DNA from: Symbiodinium natans
Taxonomy: Eukaryota > Sar > Dinophyceae > Suessiales > Symbiodiniaceae
DNA length: 64,000 nt
Reading direction: 5' to 3'
Assembly (NCBI GenBank): GCA_905221605.1
Contig: CAJNDS010000113.1
Coordinates: 310,174-374,173, forward strand
Shown here: in pieces, positions 58,720 through 64,000 of the stretch
Numbering within the stretch: the first letter of the stretch is position 1
Layout of the letters: every line of letters begins with the position of its first letter
Position numbers and translations under genes: made by a program
Notes under the pieces: generated by a model
Seen by the model: only the letters and a program-made list of their open reading frames with translations
What the model was told of the DNA's origin: nothing
The model's database searches: none

Positions 58720-58839
58720 CTTCGCAGCACAATTTCAGGGTTTAGGGTTAGAACCCCTGAACCCTAAACCCTAAACCCCAAACCCCAAACCCCAAACCCT
58801 AAACCCTAAACCCTAAACCCTAAACCCTAAACCCTATGC

Positions 58840-58919
58840 TGCCAATTTTTTGGCCCGGTAGGCCCCTCTCGAATTCACCGTTCTGGGAGCCGAGAACCAC
58901 ACAATGAAAGGACTCGGGC
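58840..58919 (-). CDS. Coding exon, unidentified
   Basis: It reads PSPFIVWFSAPRTVNSRGAY then RAKKLAA on the minus strand after ACGAAG|GC. A donor ACG|GTGAAT inside is possible. Confidence 0.55.
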
Positions 58920-59265
58920 CTTCGTACATTTGAAAACTTTAGGTCTGGGCAGGGTCCAGGATCTGGGACGTAGGGTTTAGTGTTTAGGGTTTCGGGTTTC
59001 GGGCTTAGGGTGTAGGGTTTAGGGCAGAGGCCCCGTAAATGTACACTTCAGCGGGGGAAGAAGTGGCACCAGGGGTTTGGGGCTGAGTGTCCGGCATGTT
59101 CTTTCGTACATGCTCTTTTGATAACAAAAGTTCAGTGGGCGATTTAGAGTTAGGGTGTAGGGTTTGCATCAGCCTGCTACGACATGGGGAAGCGAAAGCA
59201 AAGGGTTCAGGGTTTCGGGTGTGCAGAGATGGGGTTTGGGATTTCGAGCTTAGGGTTTAGGGTTT

Positions 59266-59313
59266 GGCGCCCAGCGCACTGGGTGGCCCACCGTTGGCCA
59301 ACTTGGACGTGAC
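59266..59313 (-). CDS. Coding exon, unidentified
   Basis: It reads VTSKLANGGPPSALGA on the minus strand after CTGAG|GTC. Confidence 0.5.
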
Positions 59314-59365
59314 CTCAGGCTATTCGGTGTAGGGTTTAGGGATTAGAGTTTAGGGATTTAAGGGT

Positions 59366-59483
59366 CTGGGTAGCCCATTAACCCTACTCCAATAAGGGCA
59401 CCCTTTTTTTGGGGGGTTGGTTACTTTAGAAGGAAACCTTGAACCAAAACAAGGAGTGAACGGTACCACTGGGCTACCAAGAG
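59366..59483. mobile_element. MITE family F, intact
   Basis: CTGGGTAGCCCATTAACCCT ... GGTTGGTTACTTTAGAAGG ... GGTACCACTGGGCTACCAAG; inverted ends of about 13 bp. Confidence 0.8.
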
Positions 59484-59659
59484 AGTTTAGGGATTTGGGT
59501 TTTTTTCGGGCTTGGGGGTCGTTTGGGTGGCCCTAAACCCTAAACCCTAAACCCTAAACCCTGAACCCTGAACCCTACAACCCTAAAACCCAAAACCCTA
59601 AACGCTAAACCCTAAACCCTAAACCCTAAACCCTATACCCTAAGCCCTAAACTCTGCAT

Positions 59660-59735
59660 GAGAGGTGTAGGTGTTGAGGCTTCACTGGCTGAGTCTATCC
59701 AGGACAGAAGACCAACCCGCGAGTTGAGGTTGGGT
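59660..59735 (-). CDS. Coding exon, unidentified
   Basis: It reads LNSRVGLLSWIDSASEASTP then TPLMQS on the minus strand. Confidence 0.5.
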
Positions 59736-60250
59736 TTAGGCACACAGAAAGGGTTTAGGGTTTAGGGTTTAGGGTTTAGGGTTTAGAGTTGAGGGTGTAG
59801 GGTTTAGCGTTTAGGGTTTAGTGTAGGCTAGCTCGGGCGCTCGGGTGGAACTTCAGTCTAGGTAGTAGAGTTGCGTGCATTTTAGGGTTTTTGGGCTTGC
59901 AGCAGTGAAAGGTTTAGGGTATAAGCTTTAAGGTTTGTAGCGGTTCGGCTGTAAGGTTTAGGGGGTACAGTGCTTTGGGGTCTAGGGCTATACCGCTTGA
60001 ACCTTAAAATCTGACTCCTGAAGTGCTATACGCTCTAAGCCTTAAACCCTAAAACCTTTACGGATGCCCAAGCCCGAAATGGGAACCCTGAACCCTAAAC
60101 CCACAGCCCGTGAGTGCTAAACCCCACCCAACCTCTCAACCCTAGACGAATGGTTCTGCACTGGCACCTTCGGGGTGTTTAGGGTTTAGGGTTTAGGGTT
60201 TTGCGGCTCAGCGTTTAGGGTGTTCGGGGTTTAGGATTTAGGGTTAGGCT

Positions 60251-60310
60251 TCAGTTCCAGTTGGGGCTTTCTCGGTGAGGCGCTTTCTGAGGCAACTTGT
60301 CGGGAACCAT
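60251..60310 (-). CDS. C-terminal exon with stop codon
   Basis: It reads MVPDKLPQKAPHRESPNWN then TGA on the minus strand after TCGAAG|ATG. Short terminal exon or tail. Confidence 0.5.
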   Translation of the reverse strand: MVPDKLPQKAPHRESPNWN

Positions 60311-60839
60311 CTTCGACAGATGTTTAAGGTTTAGGGTTTAGGGTTTGGGTCTTAGAGGGCTCCTTGGCATGAACATAAACACTAAGAAGACACAATTCCT
60401 AAAGGAACAACTCTAGTGTTTGGGTTGCTGTTACGGAAGACGAGTCCCGTTTCGGGTTGGGGGGCGGGTATCGAGGGTGAGGGGGTTCAGGTTTGGGGGT
60501 GTTGAGGAAGTGAAAGCAAGTTCCTACCGAACCCTAAACGCTAAACCCTAAACCCATCTAACCATCTAAAGCCTAAACCCTAAACCCTAAACCCTAAACC
60601 CTGTTCAACCTTCAAAAGCTCTAGCGTGCCTGCGCATGTCTAGAGCCCATCACCCCGCCGAGCCCGGACTAAGCCCCGACTCTGGAACACTGATTACGTA
60701 CACTACACCCTAAACCCTAAACCCTAAACCCTAAACACTAAACCCTAAACCCTAAACTCTAAACCCCAAACCCTAAACCCGAAACCCTAAACCCTGAACC
60801 CTGAACCCTAAACCCTGAACCCTCAACCCTGAACCCTGC

Positions 60840-60908
60840 AAGCAGAGCTGCCATGATCTTCATGCGCTCATCGCCAGGCTGCGGCAAGGGCTTTGCTTCT
60901 CCGCTTTC
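60840..60908 (-). CDS. Coding exon with telomere-like acceptor
   Basis: The 69-nt (23-codon) exon reads ESGEAKPLPQPGDERMKIMA then ALL on the minus strand. The acceptor is TTTTAG|GAA, directly next to a CCTAAAA motif on the plus strand; GC donor CTT|GCAGGG. Phase 0 on both sides. Confidence 0.65.
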
Positions 60909-60919
60909 CTAAAACCCTA

Positions 60920-60990
60920 ACCTAGGAATACACAGGGTGCTCTTTTTGGTTTCAAGTTCAAAGAGGGGCTTAGAAAGGAACCCGGACCCG
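60920..60990. mobile_element. MITE family A, partial
   Basis: AACCTAGGAATACACAGGGT ... CTTTTTGGTTTCAAG ... AAGGAACCC. Confidence 0.55.
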
Positions 60991-61004
60991 AACAGTCCAG
61001 AAAA

Positions 61005-61042
61005 GGAGCGAGCTGTGCTGTTGATGAAAACTCTGCTGCTCT
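61005..61042 (-). CDS. Short Gln/Ser-rich exon
   Basis: The minus strand reads EQQSFHQQHSSL beside the 8-mer array. Confidence 0.4.
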
Positions 61043-61045
61043 TCC

Positions 61046-61292
61046 CTAAACCCTAAACCCCTAAACCCCTAAACCCCTAAACCCCTAAACCCCTAAACCC
61101 CTAAACCCCTAAACCCCTAAACCCCTAAACCCCTAAACCCCTAAACACCTAAACCCCTAAACCCCTAAACCCCTAAACCCCTAAACCCCTAAACCCCTAA
61201 ACCCCTAAACCCCTAAACCCCTAAACCCCTAAACCCCTAAACCCCTAAACCCCTAAACCCCTAAACCCCTAAACCCCTAAACCCCTAAACCC
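61046..61292. repeat. CCCCTAAA 8-mer array
   Basis: About 30 consecutive 8-bp units, one C longer than the telomeric unit, nearly perfect. Confidence 0.98.
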
Positions 61293-61359
61293 TGAATCCG
61301 AACCCCCGGCTTAAGGCTATACAGGTACATGGACCCTCTGGGAACACTTGGGCATCGCA

Positions 61360-61492
61360 GAAGCCATCTTGCAATAAGGGCACCCTTTTTGGGTTTAGGG
61401 TTTAGGGTTTAGGGTTTAGGGTTGAGGGTTTAGGGTTTAGGGTTACTTTATACCAGAGCCTTGAACCCAAAAAAGGGAAAGGGCACCAAGAC
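61360..61492. mobile_element. MITE family F with telomeric insert at GGGTT
   Basis: AATAAGGGCACCCTTTTTGG then GTTTAGGG repeats then GGTTACTTTATACC. Intact copies read TTTGGGTTGGCTACTTTATA, so the insert sits at GGGTT, which matches the repeat itself. Confidence 0.75.
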
Positions 61493-61504
61493 ACTTTTGA
61501 CTCT

Positions 61505-61600
61505 CCGAAGCCCTCACCCTAAACCCTAAACCCTAAACCCTAAACCCTAAACCCTAAACCCTAAACCCTAAACCCCAAAACCCTAAACCCTAAACCCTAA
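61505..61600. repeat. CCCTAAA array
   Basis: About 12 units. Confidence 0.95.
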
Positions 61601-61667
61601 ACTCCTACATCCTCAGTTCGAAACCTCTAAACACTAAATCGACAACTACGACTCCGAAGACTTTAGA

Positions 61668-61722
61668 AGCCTCCGTCCGAAAGGGCGGCTTGCTGCTTGC
61701 GCCATCCTCTCAAGGCTTTTGA
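61668..61722 (-). CDS. Short coding exon
   Basis: The minus strand reads SLERMAQAASRPFGRR. Confidence 0.45.
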
Positions 61723-62102
61723 GGGTTTAGGGTTTAGGGTTTAGGCTTACCTTAGGGGGGTTTCCGTTCAGGGTTTAGGATTTAGGGTGTAGGGTTTAGG
61801 GGTTGGGGTTTGGGGTTTAGGGTTTGGGGTTTAGGGTTTGGGGTTTAGGGTTTAGGGTTTAGGTTTATCTTAGGAACAGACAACCCTACTGCTGTTGCAG
61901 GCTCTCATGATAAAAATCCTTTAGAAATAGACAGGGTTCGAAGTTTAGGGTTTGGGGCTCAGGGCTTCAAATCCCTTCAAAAATGACAAGCCTGCACCTC
62001 GTGGATGCAAAGCACACAAAAGGGTTGAGGTTCGGGTTTAATGTTTAGGGTTTAGGGTTTAGGGTGTAGGGTTTAGGGGGTAGGGCTTAAGGCTTAGAAA
62101 AG

Positions 62103-62168
62103 CCATCTTCTGCTACTGGTTTTTGAGAACCGTTCTTGATGCAACACTTGCGAGTTCTTGACCAGCAG
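62103..62168 (-). CDS. Coding exon, unidentified
   Basis: It reads LLVKNSQVLHQERFSKTSSR then RW on the minus strand after CCCCAG|CTG. Confidence 0.6.
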
Positions 62169-62185
62169 CTGGGGATTCGGGCAAA

Positions 62186-62285
62186 CTACTATTTGCTGAA
62201 GAACCACCAAAAAAACGATAAATACCTATTTTTCTGATCAAAAAAGATTTTTTGGGAGGATCTTAAGCAAAGAGTAGGTAAACCT
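62186..62285. mobile_element. Foldback family J
   Basis: CAAACTACTATTTGCTGAAG ... GGATCTTAAGCAAAGAGTAG; TIR-like ends and an AAAAAAGATTTTTTGGG stem. Confidence 0.5.
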
Positions 62286-62299
62286 TTGTATCCCAGACT

Positions 62300-62490
62300 A
62301 CTAGACCCAAGAGCAACCTAGGCAACCTAGAAACAAAAAGGGTGCTCTTTTTGGTTTACAACCCTAAGCCCTAAAGCCTAAACCCTAGAATCCTAATGCC
62401 CTTAAACCCTAAACCCTAAACCCTAAACCCTAAACCCTAAACCCTAAACCCTAAACCCTAATTACAGTTTACAGGAGCTTATAAGAGCCA
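62300..62490. mobile_element. MITE family A interrupted by a telomeric tract with 7-bp duplication
   Basis: CTAGACCCAAGAGCAACCTA ... TTTTTGGTTTACA, then CCCTAAA-type repeats (62361-62466), then GTTTACAGGAGCTTATAAG. GTTTACA is on both sides (62354-62360, 62467-62473); an uninterrupted sibling at 41.6 kb reads GGTTTACAGGGGCTTATGAG. Confidence 0.85.
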
Positions 62491-62548
62491 AAGGCACGTA
62501 GTCGTCAAGCCATCGAGCTCTCCAAAGTGGCCAGACCTTAACGAGCGG
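62490..62548 (-). CDS. Coding exon, unidentified
   Basis: It reads PLVKVWPLWRARWLDDYVPL on the minus strand after CTGAAG|CCG; its 3' side meets the family A element. Confidence 0.55.
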
Positions 62549-62859
62549 CTTCAGTTTACAGGGTTTAGGGTTTAGGGTTTAGGGTTTAGGGTTTAGGGTT
62601 TAGGGTTTCAAGTTAAGGTGCGTCGTCAGCTTACAGGGAGGGGGGGGGGGCGACCCTGAGAATGGCTTTGGGTTAGGGGCCCCAGACACAAAACTGGGCC
62701 TGAGGGAAAAAGAAGGGCTTAAGGGTTCAGGGTGTAGGGTTTATGGGGGCTTCGGGTTTAGGTTTAACTGAGATTTTGGGTGTGCATTTTGGGGTGAGTT
62801 CCCTCCTAGAATGCGTCCCTTCACGAAGGGCCAGAATGCCCTTGGGGCTGCATGGATGC

Positions 62860-62931
62860 CCGGTGATGGTGTCGGGCAGGTTCTTCTGGGTCTCGAAGAC
62901 CCCCATGTAGAGGACATGACCCGGGTCGATG
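62860..62931 (-). CDS. Duplicated exon, copy 1
   Basis: The 72-nt exon reads IDPGHVLYMGVFETQKNLPD then TIT on the minus strand between TTCCCAG|C and GC donor ACCGG|GCATCC. The frame stays open leftwards (HPCSPKGILALREG), so the exon may be longer. Family not recognised. Confidence 0.65.
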
Positions 62932-63290
62932 CTGGGAACAGCGGGTTTAGGGTTTAGGGTTTTAGGGTTTAGGGTTTAGGGTTTGGGTTTAGGGTTTAGG
63001 GTTTAGGGTTTAGGGTTTAGGGTTTAGGGTTTAGGGTTTCAAGTTAAGGTGCGTCGTCAGCTTACAGGGAGGGGGGGGGGGCGACCCTGAGAATGGCTTT
63101 GGGTTAGGGGCCCCAGACACAAAACTGGGCCTGAGGGAAAAAGAAGGGCTTAAGGGTTCAGGGTGTAGGGTTTAGGGGGGCTTCGGGTTTAGGTTTAACT
63201 GAGATTTTGGGTGTGCATTTTGGGGTGAGTTCCCTCCTAGAATGCGTCCCTTCACGAAGGGCCAGAATGCCCTTGGGGCTGCGTGGATGC

Positions 63291-63362
63291 CCGGTGATGG
63301 TGTCGGGCAGGTTCTTCTGGGTCTCGAAGACCCCCATGTAGAGGACATGACCCGGGTCGATG
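63291..63362 (-). CDS. Duplicated exon, copy 2
   Basis: Same 72-nt exon as 62860-62931, identical in its coding part. Just 3' of the GC donor the duplicate differs (Cys to Arg if translated). It may be used as a tandem or mutually exclusive exon. Confidence 0.65.
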
Positions 63363-63474
63363 CTGGGAACAGCGGGTTTAGGGTTTAGGGTTTTAGGGTT
63401 TAGGGTTTAGGGTTTGGGTTTAGGGTTTAGGGTTTAGGGTTTAGGGTTTAGGGTTTAGGGTTTAGGGTTTAGGC

Positions 63475-63670
63475 TTTAGGGTTTAGGGTTTAGGGTTTAG
63501 GGTTTAGGGTTTAGGGTTTAGGGTTTATGGGTTTAGGGTTTAGGGTTTAGGGTTTAGGGTTTAGGGTTTAGGGTTTAGGGTTTAGGGTTTAGGGTTTAGG
63601 GTTTAGGGTTTAGGGTTTAGGGTTTAGGGTTTAGGGTTTAGGGTTTAGGGTTTAGGGTTTAGGGTTTAGG
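63475..63670. repeat. TTTAGGG array
   Basis: About 27 units with one TTTATGGG. Confidence 0.97.
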
Positions 63671-63671
63671 G

Positions 63672-63783
63672 TCAGGATGTACCCGCCGAGCCGGTTGATG
63701 TTCTGCGTGATGGCGGCATCCTCCATACAGACTTGGCAGGTGCCATGGATGACAATGGGGAGCCCGAGCCGAGACCATGACAG
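63672..63783 (-). CDS. Coding island between telomeric arrays
   Basis: The minus strand reads GLPIVIHGTCQVCMEDAAIT then QNINRLGGYIL, with a CxxC. Two other frames are open, one ending at a good donor CGGCGG|GTACAT. The frame choice is tentative. Confidence 0.5.
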
Positions 63784-63891
63784 CAGGGTTTAGGGTTTAG
63801 GGTTTAGGGTTTAGGGTTTAGGGTTTAGGGTTTAGGGTAACAAAACTTGCCGGGCTTCGACGAGAGACAGAACTAACATGAACTAACCTAC

Positions 63892-63918
63892 CTGGGCAAG
63901 GGATGCGAAGCCGGCGGC
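63892..63918 (-). CDS. Short coding exon with consensus donor
   Basis: It reads AAGFASLAQ on the minus strand between AACCAG|GCC and CAG|GTAGGT, phase 0. The frame is open upstream (GPGNQ), so it could be longer. Confidence 0.55.
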
Positions 63919-64000
63919 CTGGTTACCTGGACCCTCAACCCTAAACCCTAAACTGCCCTAAACCCTAAACCCTAGACTGCCCTAAACTGCCCTAAACTGC

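Larger units (their letters stand above)
62609..63470. repeat. Tandem 431-bp duplication including an exon
   Basis: The block beginning TCAAGTTAAGGTGCGTCGTC at 62608 recurs at 63039, with only a handful of differences (for example GCATGG versus GCGTGG). Each unit carries the same minus-strand exon, a G8-9 run and TTTAGGG arrays. Confidence 0.95.
1..64000. repeat. Dispersed interstitial telomeric-type repeats, both orientations
   Basis: Tracts of TTTAGGG or its complement CCCTAAA, from 2 to about 26 units, occur every few hundred bases across the whole window. Both orientations are present, often within 200 bp of each other, so this is not a chromosome end. Variant units (TTTGGGG, TTTCGGG, TTTTAGGG, TTTAGGGG, TTTAGGC, CCCTACA) are mixed in or locally homogenised. 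Coding islands and foldback elements lie between the tracts. Stretches with no separate entry here consist of this material, mostly degenerate. TTTAGGG is the telomere repeat of dinoflagellates, chromerids, plants and some other groups. Confidence 0.97.

Noticed and set aside
1-64000. Window as a chromosome end or subtelomere
   Set aside because: Telomeric repeats occur in both orientations, in short tracts, between exons along the whole 64 kb. A true end would show one long one-sided array.
1-64000. tRNA, rRNA or snRNA genes
   Set aside because: I looked for cloverleaf-like and conserved rRNA stretches by eye and saw none; a tRNA or covariance-model scan would be the proper test.

Overview
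This window looks like nuclear DNA of a eukaryote, most likely a dinoflagellate or close alveolate relative. The evidence is TTTAGGG-type telomeric repeats scattered throughout in both orientations, very short exons, and exon junctions that need GT, GC and GA donors with AG acceptors, a mix known from dinoflagellates. Nothing prokaryotic is visible: no long ORFs, operons or ribosome binding sites. Most ATG-started ORFs of 60-130 codons are translations of the repeats and are not genes.

Gene layout. Between the repeat tracts lie short GC-rich islands (about 25-150 bp) that read as exons, nearly all on the minus strand. Several can be joined in phase into domains. Block A (about 0.3-7.4 kb) encodes at least two RRM domains. 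Block B (about 9.6-13.7 kb) has a C2H2 zinc-finger exon and basic segments. From 18-25 kb come disordered-type exons and a candidate ATG exon at 25.2 kb. Block C (about 27.5-39.2 kb) has one RRM reassembled from exons at 36.2, 34.8, 33.4 and 32.95 kb, then linkers, a second RRM-like piece and an Arg/Ser-rich exon, which suggests an SR-type splicing factor or neighbouring RNA-binding genes. Block D (about 50-53.7 kb) has further RRM exons. The rest (40-49 kb, 57-64 kb) holds many coding islands I do not recognise, and a DDE transposase fragment lies at 55 kb. Gene boundaries are uncertain; no trans-spliced leader gene, tRNA or rRNA was seen.

Non-coding matrix. Introns and spacers consist of (a) TTTAGGG/CCCTAAA tracts and variant arrays, including 8-mers, TTTAGGC and TTTGGGG; (b) at least ten families of 80-200 bp foldback, MITE-like elements, often in several copies; and (c) local satellites, notably a palindromic array centred on CTCGAG at 15.4-16.3 kb and one centred on CCCTATAGGG at 16.3-17.7 kb.

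Main discovery candidate. Telomeric-repeat tracts behave as inserted elements and as introns. In two coding exons (29.6 and 38.9 kb) a tract of about 62-64 bp is flanked by perfect 16- and 26-bp duplications of exon sequence. Each duplication contains AG|GT or AG|GC, so removing exactly one repeat period as an intron restores the uninterrupted reading frame. A third case (33.4-33.6 kb) uses AG|GA. The same kind of tract interrupts MITE copies with 6-, 7- and about 28-bp duplications, and sibling copies show the empty site. This looks like intron gain by insertion of telomeric DNA at staggered breaks. It is inferred from sequence alone and needs transcript evidence.
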